A stretch of DNA of 64,000 bases from Dryocola sp. LX212. GTDB taxonomy: Bacteria; Pseudomonadota; Gammaproteobacteria; Enterobacterales; Enterobacteriaceae. Positions 43,958 through 55,380 of the stretch are shown here, piece by piece (positions within the stretch are counted from its first letter, which is position 1; each line of letters begins with the position of its first letter). The DNA is taken from the NCBI GenBank assembly GCA_041504365.1, contig CP167917.1:372001-436000 (forward strand), in the 5' to 3' direction. A program made the translations under genes and the position numbers. The notes beneath the pieces are model-generated. The model had not been told where the DNA came from. It searched no databases and saw only the letters and a list, made by a program, of their open reading frames with translations.

Positions 43958-45304
43958 CTAGTCCTGAAGACCCAGCTTCTTCTCCAGATAGTGGATGTTG
44001 GTGCCACCCTGCTGGAAGTATTCGTCATTCATGATACGGGTCTGCAGCTCAACGTTGGTTTTTATACCGTCGATGATCAGCTCCGCCAGGGCATTCTTCA
44101 TGCGAGAGATAGCCACTTCACGGGTTTCGCCGTAGCAGATCAGTTTGCCAATCATGGAATCGTAATACGGCGGCACTGTATAGCCGGCATAAATGTGAGA
44201 TTCCCAACGCACGCCAAAACCACCTGGTGCATGGAAGCGGGTGATTTTGCCCGGGCTTGGCAGGAAGGTGTTCGGATCTTCGGCGTTGATACGGCACTCC
44301 ACCGCGTGGCCTTTAACGTGAACTTCATCCTGCTTGATGGACAGTGGCTGACCGGCCGCAATGCGTAGCTGCTCTTTGATCAGGTCAACGCCGGTGATCA
44401 TTTCTGTTACCGGGTGCTCAACCTGAATACGGGTGTTCATTTCAATGAAGTAGAACTCACCGTTTTCGAACAGGAACTCGAAGGTACCCGCGCCGCGATA
44501 GTTGATATCCACACAGGCTTTCGCACAGCGCTCGCCAATGAACTTACGCAGCTCAGGCGTGATGCCCGGCGCTGGCGCTTCTTCGACGACTTTCTGGTGA
44601 CGGCGCTGCATGGAGCAGTCACGTTCAGCCAGATAGATTGCGTTGCCCTGACCGTCTGCCAGTACCTGAATTTCGATATGGCGTGGGTTCTCGAGGTACT
44701 TCTCCATATAGACCATGTCGTTGTTGAAAGCAGCTTTTGCTTCCGCACGGGTCATATTGATGGATTGTTCCAGCTCCGCATCGTTACGCACAACGCGCAT
44801 ACCACGACCGCCGCCGCCGCCGGAGGCTTTGATAATAACCGGGTAGCCGATGCGTTTCGCATGGGCACGGTTTTTATCCATATCGCCATCCAGTGGGCCG
44901 TCTGAGCCTGGTACACAAGGTACGCCAGCTTTCTTCATCGCGTTGATCGCAGAAACTTTATCGCCCATCAGGCGAATAGTCTCGGCGCGCGGGCCAATGA
45001 AGATGAAGCCTGAACGCTCAACCTGCTCGGCAAAGTTGGCGTTTTCAGACAGGAAGCCGTAGCCCGGGTGAATCGCCACTGCGCCGGTGATTTCTGCCGC
45101 AGAGATGATTGCCGGAATGTTCAGATAACTTTTTACGGACGGAGCCGGGCCGATACAGACCGTCTCATCCGCCAGCAGTACGTGTTTTAAGTCGCGGTCC
45201 GCGGTGGAGTGCACGGCGACAGTCTTGATGCCCAGTTCTTTACAGGCACGAAGAATACGCAGGGCGATCTCACCACGGTTAGCGATAACAATTTTATCCA
45301 GCAT
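43958..45304 (-). CDS. accC: Acetyl-CoA carboxylase, biotin carboxylase subunit
   Basis: A 448-residue ATP-grasp enzyme that carboxylates the biotin on AccB, the first step of fatty-acid synthesis. The glycine-rich ATP lid [12 protein letters not shown] is near residue 159, [16 protein letters not shown] near 287 supplies metal and substrate contacts, and RNA-like ends are absent. Start at 45304 ([18 protein letters not shown]); the frame is open 13 codons further up inside accB but without similarity. Ten bases after accB. Confidence 0.97.
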   Translation of the reverse strand: MLDKIVIANRGEIALRILRACKELGIKTVAVHSTADRDLKHVLLADETVCIGPAPSVKSYLNIPAIISAAEITGAVAIHPGYGFLSENANFAEQVERSGFIFIGPRAETIRLMGDKVSAINAMKKAGVPCVPGSDGPLDGDMDKNRAHAKRIGYPVIIKASGGGGGRGMRVVRNDAELEQSINMTRAEAKAAFNNDMVYMEKYLENPRHIEIQVLADGQGNAIYLAERDCSMQRRHQKVVEEAPAPGITPELRKFIGERCAKACVDINYRGAGTFEFLFENGEFYFIEMNTRIQVEHPVTEMITGVDLIKEQLRIAAGQPLSIKQDEVHVKGHAVECRINAEDPNTFLPSPGKITRFHAPGGFGVRWESHIYAGYTVPPYYDSMIGKLICYGETREVAISRMKNALAELIIDGIKTNVELQTRIMNDEYFQQGGTNIHYLEKKLGLQD

Positions 45305-45314
45305 GTTCGCCTCG

Positions 45315-45794
45315 TTACTCGATGACGACCAGCGGCTCGTCAAATTCTACCGGTTGGCCGTTTTCAACCAGAATGGCTTTCACCACACCTGATTTGTCAG
45401 CTTCGATCTGGTTCATCATTTTCATTGCTTCAACGATGCACAGAGTGTCGCCGGCGTTAACTTTCTGGCCAACTTCAATAAACGCTTTCGCATCTGGGCT
45501 TGGGGTACGGTAGAAAGTACCGACCATCGGGGAACGTACGATGTGACCACTGACTTCAGCAGCGGCTGGCGCTTCCATGGCCGGGGTAGCGGCAGGAGCA
45601 ACAGCGTTAGACAGACCAGGTTGCGGCTGTGGCTGGTACATTGGTGCAGCAAAAGCTTGCTGCATCATCGGGTAACCCGCGTTAGGCGCGCTACGGCTGA
45701 TGCGAACAGACTCTTCGCCTTCAGAAATTTCCAGTTCGGAGATGCCTGATTCTTCAACCAGCTCGATCAGTTTTTTAATCTTACGAATATCCAT
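45315..45794 (-). CDS. accB: Acetyl-CoA carboxylase, biotin carboxyl carrier protein
   Basis: A 159-residue carrier. An N-terminal helix-forming dimer region is followed by a proline/alanine/glutamine-rich linker (residues 40-78) and the biotinyl domain; BirA attaches biotin to Lys125 in [11 protein letters not shown]. The C-terminal half is nearly the E. coli sequence while the linker differs in length (159 against 156 residues). AccB represses its own operon in E. coli. Confidence 0.97.
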   Translation of the reverse strand: MDIRKIKKLIELVEESGISELEISEGEESVRISRSAPNAGYPMMQQAFAAPMYQPQPQPGLSNAVAPAATPAMEAPAAAEVSGHIVRSPMVGTFYRTPSPDAKAFIEVGQKVNAGDTLCIVEAMKMMNQIEADKSGVVKAILVENGQPVEFDEPLVVIE

Positions 45795-45814
45795 GAGTGG
45801 GTTCCGTACTCTTG

Positions 45815-46267
45815 TTAGATGGATTTTGACAGGCGTTTGACCGCCGTCTGTAGTGCATATGAATAACCGTCGGCGCCAAATCCGCAGATCACACCGACAG
45901 CTTTATCAGAAAGATACGAATGGTGGCGGAACGGTTCGCGCGCATGCACATTGCTCAGGTGGATCTCGATAAACGGGATACTCACCGCCAACAAGGCATC
46001 ACGCAGCGCAACGCTCGTATGCGTAAACGCGGCCGGATTAATCAGGATAAAGTCGACGTTGTCTTTCGCCTGATGAATTCGGTCGATTAGCGCATATTCC
46101 GCATTCGACTGCAGGTGGCTGAGCGACACGTTAAGGCTTTTCGCTTCGTTCTCAAGCGCGTTAACAATCTGTGCCAGGGTCTGGTCGCCGTACTTGTCCG
46201 GCTCACGTGTGCCCAGCATGTTCAGATTAGGACCGTTCAAAAGCAAAATGTGAAAATTACCCGACAT
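45815..46267 (-). CDS. aroQ: Type II 3-dehydroquinate dehydratase
   Basis: A 150-residue dodecameric enzyme that converts 3-dehydroquinate to 3-dehydroshikimate. The type II motifs are intact: [20 protein letters not shown] (catalytic Tyr26), [16 protein letters not shown] and [20 protein letters not shown] with the catalytic His. E. coli K-12 uses the unrelated type I AroD. Twenty bases ahead of accB and probably cotranscribed with it. Confidence 0.96.
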   Translation of the reverse strand: MSGNFHILLLNGPNLNMLGTREPDKYGDQTLAQIVNALENEAKSLNVSLSHLQSNAEYALIDRIHQAKDNVDFILINPAAFTHTSVALRDALLAVSIPFIEIHLSNVHAREPFRHHSYLSDKAVGVICGFGADGYSYALQTAVKRLSKSI

Positions 46268-46499
46268 CGTGCTGCCATCTCCCGCAATTTGTAGGTATTT
46301 TACAAAATATACCTAAGTTGCTCGGTTGTCACCTTCAGACCCTGAAAATGGCCTGTCAGAAAAACCAAAGTCGCACATTATAACGATTTCGTAGCATTTG
46401 GCAGCTAAATACTGGTCTTATCAGGGAAGATGATCAACCCCTATTGCTTTCAATGCTCGTCAGGGCTTTAGTTTTGGGATAAATGGCAAAATTCTCGCG
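46268..46499 (-). promoter_or_regulatory. aroQ-accBC leader and promoter region
   Basis: A likely promoter on the minus strand is CTGCCA (46404-46399), 16 bases, TATAAT (46382-46377). The leader of about 100 bases holds an inverted repeat, TAGGTAT (46292-46298) with ATACCTA (46309-46315), 25-48 bases before the aroQ start. No gene is seen. Confidence 0.65.
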
Positions 46500-47099
46500 T
46501 TATCGCCACCATTGACGGATCTTCTTGTAGCGCAGGGCGAGGAGGGTGAGGGCACCCAGAGCATAAAGCAAGGGTTGGGGAGAGAGAATCTTCACTGACC
46601 ACAGGTAATGAATGGGGGCAAGGATAGCCACCAGATAGACGCAGTTATGCAGTTTTTGCCAGCGTTTACCTAGCTTACGCTGCGCGCTTTGCGTAGAGGT
46701 TACCGCCAGAGCAAGCAGAATAATCCAGCTCACGATGCCCAGCATGAGGTAAGGACGGGTCACTAATTCTTTGCCCAAAAGGCCAATATTGCTGATCCCC
46801 AACTCCAGCAGGGAATAGCTGGTCAAGTGGATGGAAGCCCAGACGAAACACCAGACGCCCAGCAGACGGCGAGTGCGGATCAACAGCGGCTGCTTCGCAT
46901 AGCGGGCAAGCGGCGTGATCAGCAGACTCGCCAGCAGTAACTTCAGCGCCATCCTGCCGGTAAAATGCTGGATGTCTTTAGCCGGATCAGCGCTGAACAG
47001 CCCCTGGCTTGCCGCATAGAATAACCATACAAAGGGGAGAAACGCCGCGAGATGCAGCGCCACTTTCAGCCATGTGATTTGCTTCGCAGTCAGACGCAC
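46500..47099 (-). CDS. msrQ: Haem-binding membrane subunit of the MsrPQ system
   Basis: A 199-residue inner-membrane b-type cytochrome that passes electrons from the quinone pool to MsrP. About six hydrophobic segments with membrane histidines are visible ([29 protein letters not shown]). GTG start at 47099, directly after the msrP stop. In E. coli K-12 msrPQ (yedYZ) lies elsewhere on the chromosome. Confidence 0.93.
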   Translation of the reverse strand: MRLTAKQITWLKVALHLAAFLPFVWLFYAASQGLFSADPAKDIQHFTGRMALKLLLASLLITPLARYAKQPLLIRTRRLLGVWCFVWASIHLTSYSLLELGISNIGLLGKELVTRPYLMLGIVSWIILLALAVTSTQSAQRKLGKRWQKLHNCVYLVAILAPIHYLWSVKILSPQPLLYALGALTLLALRYKKIRQWWR

Positions 47100-48104
47100 T
47101 CAGTAGTTCTCCTTAAGATTGAGGCCTCGATACAGCGAAGCGACCTGATCGGCATAGCCGTTGAACAGCAGAGTTGGCTGACGTTTCACGTCCAGTATGC
47201 CGCCGGACCCGATAAATCTTTCGGACGCCTGCGACCAGCGCGGATGATCGACATTTGGGTTTACGTTGGCATAAAAACCGTACTCGTTCGGCCCGGCCAT
47301 ATTCCAGGTGGTGGGCGGGATCTCACGAACCAGCTTGATGCTGACGATAGACTTAATTCCTTTAAAGCCATACTTCCATGGCACGGTCAGCCGGATCGGC
47401 GCGCCGTTCTGCGGCGGCAGGGCTTTACCGTAAACACCTACCGTCAGCATCGTTAGGGGATGCATCGCTTCGTCGAGGCGCAGGCCTTCCACGTAGGGAT
47501 ACTGCAGGCCGCCGCCGATAAAGCGATCTTTCTGGCCGGGCATCTGCTCCGGATCGTAGAGCGTTTCAAAGGCCACGTACTTCGCGTTGCTGTTCGGTTC
47601 GACCAGGGCCAGCAGCTTGCTGAGCGGGAAGCCAATCCACGGCACCACCATCGACCAGGCCTCCACGCAGCGCATGCGGTAAATTCGCTCCTCCAGAGGG
47701 AAACGTTTATAGAGGTCATCGAGGTCGAGCGTTACTGGCTTTGCGACTTCGCCGCTGATTTTCAGGTGCCAGGGATCGGTTTTCAGGCTACCGGCATTGG
47801 CCGCCGGGTCGGCTTTATCCAGCCCAAACTCATAGAAATTGTTATAGCCCGTGACTTTGTCTTCCGGGGTCATGGGCAGTTTCGTCTGCCACTGAGCGGG
47901 TTTGCTGAACTGGAGCGGTTTACCCGAGGGGGCCGGTGGGCGATCGTTGCCTTTAAACCATGAAAGGATATCAGCATTGGCCGTTTGCGGAACGGAAAGC
48001 GCGGCGGCAGTAATGCCAAGTGCTTTAAGCACCTGGCGCCGCTTGAGCATAAAAACGGATTCTGGCGTGACGTCGGCATCGGTAAAACGGGTAACCTTTT
48101 TCAT
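47100..48104 (-). CDS. msrP: Periplasmic methionine-sulfoxide reductase MsrP
   Basis: A 334-residue molybdopterin enzyme that repairs oxidised methionines in periplasmic proteins. The Tat signal has the twin arginine in [20 protein letters not shown] (residues 20-39), ending near TANA. The molybdenum-binding cysteine is in [15 protein letters not shown] near residue 147. Length equals the E. coli protein. Operon with msrQ, which anchors it to the membrane. Confidence 0.95.
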   Translation of the reverse strand: MKKVTRFTDADVTPESVFMLKRRQVLKALGITAAALSVPQTANADILSWFKGNDRPPAPSGKPLQFSKPAQWQTKLPMTPEDKVTGYNNFYEFGLDKADPAANAGSLKTDPWHLKISGEVAKPVTLDLDDLYKRFPLEERIYRMRCVEAWSMVVPWIGFPLSKLLALVEPNSNAKYVAFETLYDPEQMPGQKDRFIGGGLQYPYVEGLRLDEAMHPLTMLTVGVYGKALPPQNGAPIRLTVPWKYGFKGIKSIVSIKLVREIPPTTWNMAGPNEYGFYANVNPNVDHPRWSQASERFIGSGGILDVKRQPTLLFNGYADQVASLYRGLNLKENY

Positions 48105-48396
48105 GGCGATCTCCTGAAATGCTTTTAACTAAGCATGACGGAGAAGTGGCCTCCCGGCGAATATCTCACAAAAAATTGAAATTTACGGTAAAGTCCGGCT
48201 GTTACCGCTGCTTACCATTGGCAAAAAAAAGTTGCCGACTATACTCGCTTAAGGACGCCTTATGCCCTTTTGCCGCAACAAATGGCGATGTTTTGGCTTA
48301 CGGGGTTTGCCAGGCATAGCCTTTTACTATGTAATGCCGCATCAACCAGGCCCGGTTAAGGTGGCGATTTCTTCAGCAGACGGAGTTAACTCAGGG
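48105..48396. other. Divergent spacer between msrP and csrD
   Basis: Contains the csrD promoter (48218-48245). The acuI gene that stands next to csrD in E. coli K-12 is absent. The csrD frame is open through part of this spacer but shows no similarity before 48397. Confidence 0.55.
48218..48245 (+). promoter_or_regulatory. csrD promoter
   Basis: TTGGCA (48218-48223), 16 bases, TATACT (48240-48245): five of six matches to each consensus hexamer. It would give a leader of about 145 bases. Confidence 0.65.
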
Positions 48397-50337
48397 ATGC
48401 GATTAACGACGAAGCTTTCAGCATTTATGACGTTGCTAACCGGCTTAGCCATCTTTGTAACGCTTATTGGCTGCTCGCTTAGCTTCTTCAATGCCACTCA
48501 TGACAAAGTGCATCAACGGATGCTGGCCGTTGCCACTATTATTGACAGCGAGCTTGTCACCTCCTCCCCAGAAATGCTCTCCACGCGCCTTAACGATGTA
48601 ATGGTGCCGATCGACATTACTGAAATTCGTCTGAAAATGGGTAACAACGTTGTTTATACCCAGAAGCTTGCGCAGGGTTACGAGCCGGAGGCCACGGCAT
48701 ATGGCTTCAGACAGGCGGCTGTTGACCTCATGAAACACCCGGGTATGTCCGTCAGCTTGACCTACCGCGATCCCGTTGCCAGTTACTACCACTCTTTATT
48801 CACTACCGTGCCGCTTTCTATAGCCATCGGCCTTATGTTGCTGGTGCTGCTGCTTGCTATGCAGTGGATGAAGAAACAGCTGGCCGGACAGGAGCTGCTG
48901 GAAAAACGCGCTACCCGCATCCTGAACGGTGACCGAAGTGCTGGCGTCAGAGGGTCTGTGCTGGAGTGGCCAACCCGCGCCAGTAGCGCGATGGACCTGC
49001 TGTTATCCGATCTTCAGAATGCCAGCGAACAGCGCAGCCGCATGGATACTTTAATTCGAGCCTTTGCTGCTCAGGATGGCAAAACGGGGCTTAATAACCG
49101 CCTGTTTTTTGATAACCAACTGGCGATGCTGCTGGAAGATCAGGAACAGGTCGGCGCCCACGGCGTGGTGATGATTATCCGCCTGCCAGATTTTGACACC
49201 CTCCATGATACCTGGGGGCGTGCGGCCGTAGAAGAATATCTCTTTACGCTGATTAACTTGCTGTCCACCTTTGTGATGCGCTATCCGGGCGCTTTGCTTG
49301 CCCGCTATTTTCGCAGCGATTTTGCCGTCCTGCTGCCCCATCGCACCTTAAAAGAAGCGGACAGTTTCGCCAGCCAGCTTCTGACCGCTGTGGATGCTCT
49401 GCCGCCAACGCGAATTCTTGACCGTAACGACATGCTGCACATCGGTATTTGCGCCTGGCGAAGTGGGCATACGAAAGAGCAGGTAATGGAACATGCTGAG
49501 GTTGCGACCCGCAATGCTTCTCTGCAGGGCACCAATAGCTGGTCGATATATGACGATAAGCTGCCGGAAAAGGGGCGCGGAAACGTTAAGTGGCGTACTC
49601 TCATTGAGCAGTCGTTGCACCGTGGTGGACCGCGCTTCTACCAAAAGCCGGCGGTGACCCGCAGCGGAAACGTTCATCATCGCGAAATCATGTGCCGTAT
49701 CTTTGACGGTGAAGAAGAGGTACTGTCGGCCGAGTATATGCCGATGGTGAAACAGTTCGGCCTGTTTGAGCAATATGATCGCAAAATCATCGCCCGGGCC
49801 CTGCGGCTGGTGGGGTTCTGGCCTGAAGAGACGCTCGCCGTGCAGATAACGGTTGATTCGCTAATTCGCATTCCTTTCCAGCGCTGGTTAAGGGATACGT
49901 TAATGCAATGTGAAAAATCGCTACGAGCGCGAATTATTTTTGAACTTGCAGAGGCTGATGTGTGTCAACACATCAGCCGCCTACAACCGGTGATAAGGTT
50001 AATCAAGGTTCTTGGTGCTCAAGTGGCGATTGTTCAGGCCGGTTTAACTGTGGTCAGCACCAGCTACATCAAGGAGCTGGACGTAGAGTTAATTAAACTG
50101 CATCCAGGTCTTGTGCGAAACATCCAGAAGCGCACCGAAAATCAGCTGTTTGTTCAGAGCCTCGTCGAGACCTGTCACGGTACGAAAATTCAGGTCTTTG
50201 CCACGGGCGTAAGGACGCGGGGAGAGTGGCAGACGCTGACCGAGAAGGGTATAAGCGGCGCTCAGGGTGATTTTTTTGCCTCTTCCGCGCCGCTGGACAG
50301 CAACGTGAAAAAATATTCACAAAGATACTCGGTTTAA
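48397..50337 (+). CDS. csrD: CsrB/CsrC decay regulator CsrD
   Basis: A 646-residue membrane protein that directs RNase E cleavage of the small RNAs CsrB and CsrC, and so controls the global regulator CsrA. Two membrane segments (near residues 10-30 and 133-157) enclose a periplasmic part; a HAMP-like stretch follows, then degenerate GGDEF (ARYFRSDFAVLLPHR) and EAL domains that lack the catalytic motifs, as in E. coli. I start at ATG 48397 (MRLTTKLSAFMTLLTG), which gives exactly the E. coli length. Confidence 0.95.
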   Translation: MRLTTKLSAFMTLLTGLAIFVTLIGCSLSFFNATHDKVHQRMLAVATIIDSELVTSSPEMLSTRLNDVMVPIDITEIRLKMGNNVVYTQKLAQGYEPEATAYGFRQAAVDLMKHPGMSVSLTYRDPVASYYHSLFTTVPLSIAIGLMLLVLLLAMQWMKKQLAGQELLEKRATRILNGDRSAGVRGSVLEWPTRASSAMDLLLSDLQNASEQRSRMDTLIRAFAAQDGKTGLNNRLFFDNQLAMLLEDQEQVGAHGVVMIIRLPDFDTLHDTWGRAAVEEYLFTLINLLSTFVMRYPGALLARYFRSDFAVLLPHRTLKEADSFASQLLTAVDALPPTRILDRNDMLHIGICAWRSGHTKEQVMEHAEVATRNASLQGTNSWSIYDDKLPEKGRGNVKWRTLIEQSLHRGGPRFYQKPAVTRSGNVHHREIMCRIFDGEEEVLSAEYMPMVKQFGLFEQYDRKIIARALRLVGFWPEETLAVQITVDSLIRIPFQRWLRDTLMQCEKSLRARIIFELAEADVCQHISRLQPVIRLIKVLGAQVAIVQAGLTVVSTSYIKELDVELIKLHPGLVRNIQKRTENQLFVQSLVETCHGTKIQVFATGVRTRGEWQTLTEKGISGAQGDFFASSAPLDSNVKKYSQRYSV

Positions 50338-51688
<1,351 letters not shown>

Positions 51689-51702
51689 TCAGCCGCACGT
51701 TA

Positions 51703-51721
51703 GGGCAGTCCTGTACTGCCC
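51703..51721 (+). other. Hairpin between mreB and mreC
   Basis: GGGCAGT (51703-51709) pairs with ACTGCCC (51715-51721), followed by CTTCTTGTT. It may weaken transcription into mreC, which fits the excess of MreB over MreC; this role is inference. Confidence 0.55.
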
Positions 51722-51752
51722 CTTCTTGTTGGCCTCGGAATACGCATAGCCT

Positions 51753-52772
51753 ATGAAGCCCATTTTTAGCCGTGGCCCGTCGCTACAGATTCGCCTTATC
51801 CTGGCGCTATTAGTGGCGATTGGCGTCATTGTTGCCGACAGCCGACTCGGTGCGTTCAGCCAGATCCGAACGTACATGGATACTGCTGTCAGTCCTTTCT
51901 ATTTTGTCTCAAACGGTCCCCGTGAACTGCTTGATAGCGTGTCGCAAACGCTGGCGTCACGTGACCAGCTGGAACTTGAAAACCGTGCGTTGCGTCAGGA
52001 ACTCATCCTGAAAAACAGCGAATTACTGATGATGGGCCAGTTCCGTCAGGAAAACGCACGTCTGCGTGAGCTGCTCGGCTCGCCGCTGCGCCAGGATGAG
52101 CAAAAGATGGTCACCCAGGTGATCTCTACCGTCAGCGATCCCTACAGCGACCAGGTCGTTATCGATAAAGGCAGCGTCAATGGGGTTTACGAAGGCCAGC
52201 CGGTTATTAGTGATAAAGGTGTGGTCGGCCAGGTTGTTGCGGTAGCCAAGCTTACCAGCCGCGTCCTGCTGATTTGCGATGCCACTCATGCGCTGCCGAT
52301 TCAGGTACTGCGAAATGATATCCGTGTGATTGCTGCCGGTAACAGCTGCACTGACGATCTGCAACTAGAACACCTGCCAGCCAATACGGATATCCGTGTG
52401 GGTGACGTACTGGTGACTTCAGGACTGGGCGGTCGCTTCCCGGAAGGTTATCCGGTCGGCGTGGTGTCATCCGTCAAACTCGATACGCAGCGTGCGTACA
52501 CGGTTATTCAGGCCCGCCCAACGGCTGGTCTGCAACGTCTGCGTTACCTGCTGCTATTGTGGGGGGCGGACCGCGAAGGCAAAACCCCGATGCCACCTGA
52601 TGAGGTTCATCGCGTAGCAAACGAGCGTCTGATGCAGATGATGCCGCAGGTTCTCCCTTCCGCTGATTCCGTTGGGCCGCCGGCACCCGTGCCCCCACCA
52701 GCCACGGGGATTACCCAGCCCGCACCGGCAGCGAAGGCTCCTTCTGCAGCTGTGACCAGAGGGGGACAGTAG
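51753..52772 (+). CDS. mreC: Rod-shape-determining protein MreC
   Basis: A 339-residue bitopic protein. A membrane segment lies near residues 12-27, followed by a coiled coil (about 60-110) and the beta-rich periplasmic core; a proline- and alanine-rich tail ends it ([20 protein letters not shown]). It links MreB to the Rod complex (MreD, PBP2, RodA). Slightly shorter than E. coli MreC (367), mainly in the tail. Its stop shares a base with the mreD start. Confidence 0.96.
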   Translation: MKPIFSRGPSLQIRLILALLVAIGVIVADSRLGAFSQIRTYMDTAVSPFYFVSNGPRELLDSVSQTLASRDQLELENRALRQELILKNSELLMMGQFRQENARLRELLGSPLRQDEQKMVTQVISTVSDPYSDQVVIDKGSVNGVYEGQPVISDKGVVGQVVAVAKLTSRVLLICDATHALPIQVLRNDIRVIAAGNSCTDDLQLEHLPANTDIRVGDVLVTSGLGGRFPEGYPVGVVSSVKLDTQRAYTVIQARPTAGLQRLRYLLLLWGADREGKTPMPPDEVHRVANERLMQMMPQVLPSADSVGPPAPVPPPATGITQPAPAAKAPSAAVTRGGQ

Positions 52773-53260
52773 TGGGGAGCTATCGTAGCCAGGGACGTTG
52801 GGTTATCTTGCTCTCATTTTTGGTTGCCCTGTTATTGCAGGTCATGCCCTGGCCGGACGAACTGAAAGTTTATCGTCCGGACTGGGTGCTGTTGATCCTG
52901 CTCTACTGGATCCTGGCCTTGCCCCACCGCGTAAATGTGGGCACAGGTTTTGTGGTGGGTGCCATACTGGATCTGATTAGTGGCTCCACGCTGGGCGTTC
53001 GCGCCCTGTCATTGAGTATCGTCGCCTATCTGGCAGCCCTAAAATTCCAGCTGTTCCGTAACCTCGCGCTGTGGCAGCAGGCTCTTGTGGTCATGCTGCT
53101 GTCGCTGGTAACTGACGTCATCGTCTTCTGGTCAGAATTTTTGGTTATCAACGTCTCTTTCCGACCTGAAATCTTCTGGAGCAGCGTGGTGAACGGCGTG
53201 CTCTGGCCGTGGATCTTCCTGCTGATGCGTAAAATTCGTCAGCAATTTGCCGTGCAGTAA
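52772..53260 (+). CDS. mreD: Rod-shape-determining membrane protein MreD
   Basis: A 162-residue inner-membrane protein with five or six hydrophobic segments; it completes the MreBCD complex. GTG start at 52772 overlapping the mreC TAG by one base. The length equals the E. coli protein. Confidence 0.96.
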   Translation: MGSYRSQGRWVILLSFLVALLLQVMPWPDELKVYRPDWVLLILLYWILALPHRVNVGTGFVVGAILDLISGSTLGVRALSLSIVAYLAALKFQLFRNLALWQQALVVMLLSLVTDVIVFWSEFLVINVSFRPEIFWSSVVNGVLWPWIFLLMRKIRQQFAVQ

Positions 53261-53268
53261 GGGTAATC

Positions 53269-53862
53269 ATGACAGCTTTGTATCTCGCCTCCGGTTCGCC
53301 GCGTCGCCAGGAGTTACTGACCCAGCTTGGTGTCAGCTTCGAACGTATTGTCACGAATGTTGAAGAGCAGCGTCTGGCGCACGAAAGTGCGGAGCAGTAT
53401 GTTCGACGCCTGGCGCGGGACAAAGCGCTGGCGGGTGTAGCGCTGGCTCCAGGTGATTTGCCGGTATTAGGTGCGGACACCATTGTTATCTACAATGGAG
53501 AAGTGCTGGAAAAGCCTCGCGATCAACAACATGCTGTTCAGATGCTACGATTACTCTCTGGTCATCAGCATCAGGTGATGACGGCTGTTGCGCTGGCGGA
53601 CAGCCAGACGGTGCTCGACTGCCTGGTGGTGACGGACGTGACTTTTCGCAGCTTATCCGAGCAGGATATTGCCGAATACGTTGCCTGCGGTGAGCCCATG
53701 GATAAAGCGGGTGCTTACGGCATTCAGGGCCGGGGTGGCTGTTTCGTCAGAAAAATTAATGGCAGTTACCATGCGGTTGTCGGTCTGCCGCTGGTTGAAA
53801 CCTATGAGTTGCTGAGTAATTTTCACGCACTGCGTGATGGACGAGGAAAAGATGACGGCTGA
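53269..53862 (+). CDS. yhdE: Maf-family nucleotide pyrophosphatase YhdE (dTTP/UTP)
   Basis: A 197-residue Maf enzyme that hydrolyses dTTP, UTP and modified pyrimidine triphosphates to keep them out of nucleic acids. The family signature [10 protein letters not shown] lies at residues 8-17; LGADTIV near 67 and [11 protein letters not shown] near 148 hold catalytic residues. Eight bases after mreD; its end overlaps rng by 11 bases. Confidence 0.95.
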   Translation: MTALYLASGSPRRQELLTQLGVSFERIVTNVEEQRLAHESAEQYVRRLARDKALAGVALAPGDLPVLGADTIVIYNGEVLEKPRDQQHAVQMLRLLSGHQHQVMTAVALADSQTVLDCLVVTDVTFRSLSEQDIAEYVACGEPMDKAGAYGIQGRGGCFVRKINGSYHAVVGLPLVETYELLSNFHALRDGRGKDDG

Positions 53863-55321
53863 ATTACTGGTCAATGTTACCCCTTCAGAAACGCGGGTGG
53901 CCTATATTGACGGCGGAATACTGCAGGAAATCCACATCGAGCGTGAAGCGCGCCGAGGAATTGTAGGGAATATCTACAAAGGTCGTGTCAGCCGGGTGCT
54001 ACCGGGCATGCAGGCGGCATTTGTAGATATTGGCCTTGAAAAGGCAGCGTTTCTTCACGCCTCCGACATCATGCCGCACACCGAATGCGTGGCAGGAGAA
54101 GAGCGTAAAAACTTCACGGTCCGCGATATCTCTGAGCTGGTGCGCCAGGGCCAGGATTTAATGGTGCAGGTGGTGAAGGATCCGTTGGGAACCAAAGGTG
54201 CCCGCCTGACAACCGACATTACCCTGCCATCCCGCTACCTTGTATTTATGCCCGGGGCTTCCCACGTTGGCGTTTCTCAGCGTATTGAAAGCGAACAAGA
54301 GCGGGAGCGTTTAAAGCGTGTAGTTAACGCTTACTGTGACGAGCAGGGCGGATTCATAATTCGCACCGCGGCGGAAGGGGTTTGTGAAGAGGATCTGGCA
54401 TCTGATGCAGCCTACCTCAAGCGTGTCTGGACCAAAGTCAGCGAGCGTAAAAAGCGCAATAAAACTCGCTGTGAACTTTATGGCGAACTGGCGTTAGCGC
54501 AGCGCGTGCTGCGCGATTTCGCAGACGCTGCGCTGGATCGTATCAGGGTTGACTCGCGATTGACCTACGACATGCTGCTTGAGTTTACCGAAGAGTATAT
54601 GCCGGAAGTGCACGGCAACATCGAACACTACACGGGCCGCCAGCCCATTTTCGATCTGTTTGACGTGGAAAATGAAATACAGCGAGCCCTTGAGCGTAAG
54701 GTCGAGCTTAAGTCCGGCGGTTATCTGGTTATCGATCAGACCGAAGCGATGACTACCGTGGACATTAATACCGGCGCGTTTGTGGGCCACCGCAACCTCG
54801 ACGATACCATTTTCAACACCAACATCGAAGCGACCCAGGCGATTGCCCGGCAGCTGCGCCTGCGTAACCTCGGCGGCATTATCATTATCGATTTCATCGA
54901 TATGAATAACGAGGACCACCGCCGCCGCGTGCTGCACTCGCTTGAACAGGCGCTAAGTAAAGATCGGGTGAAAACCAGCGTTAATGGTTTCTCTCAGCTG
55001 GGGCTGGTGGAAATGACCCGTAAGCGCACCCGCGAAAGCGTAGAACATGTGCTGTGCGCCGGTTGCCCAACCTGCCACGGGCGCGGAACGGTGAAAACCG
55101 TCGAAACCGTCTGCTATGAGATCATGCGTGAAATCGTCCGCGTGCACCATGCCTACGAGTCTGACCGTTTCCTGGTTTACGCGTCTCCGGCGGTTGGCGA
55201 AGCGCTGAAAAGCGAAGAATCTCACGCGCTGGCAGAGGTAGAAATCTTTGTCGGCAAGCAGGTAAAAGTCCAGATTGAACCGCTCTATAATCAGGAGCAG
55301 TTCGACGTCGTAATGATGTAG
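53852..55321 (+). CDS. rng: Ribonuclease G
   Basis: A 489-residue endonuclease, paralogue of the RNase E catalytic half, that matures the 5' end of 16S rRNA and cuts some mRNAs (adhE). An S1 domain lies near residues 35-120; the DNase-I-like catalytic region holds [10 protein letters not shown] and IIIIDFIDM (magnesium aspartates); the zinc-link cysteines are in CPTCHGRG. Start at ATG 53852 ([15 protein letters not shown]) after GAGGAAAAG. Its 16S substrate is encoded in this window. Confidence 0.97.
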   Translation: MTAELLVNVTPSETRVAYIDGGILQEIHIEREARRGIVGNIYKGRVSRVLPGMQAAFVDIGLEKAAFLHASDIMPHTECVAGEERKNFTVRDISELVRQGQDLMVQVVKDPLGTKGARLTTDITLPSRYLVFMPGASHVGVSQRIESEQERERLKRVVNAYCDEQGGFIIRTAAEGVCEEDLASDAAYLKRVWTKVSERKKRNKTRCELYGELALAQRVLRDFADAALDRIRVDSRLTYDMLLEFTEEYMPEVHGNIEHYTGRQPIFDLFDVENEIQRALERKVELKSGGYLVIDQTEAMTTVDINTGAFVGHRNLDDTIFNTNIEATQAIARQLRLRNLGGIIIIDFIDMNNEDHRRRVLHSLEQALSKDRVKTSVNGFSQLGLVEMTRKRTRESVEHVLCAGCPTCHGRGTVKTVETVCYEIMREIVRVHHAYESDRFLVYASPAVGEALKSEESHALAEVEIFVGKQVKVQIEPLYNQEQFDVVMM

Positions 55322-55380
55322 TTTATCCTGACGGATGGACTGTACAGGGTGACATGGCCGCAAGGCTGACAAGGAGAGAT

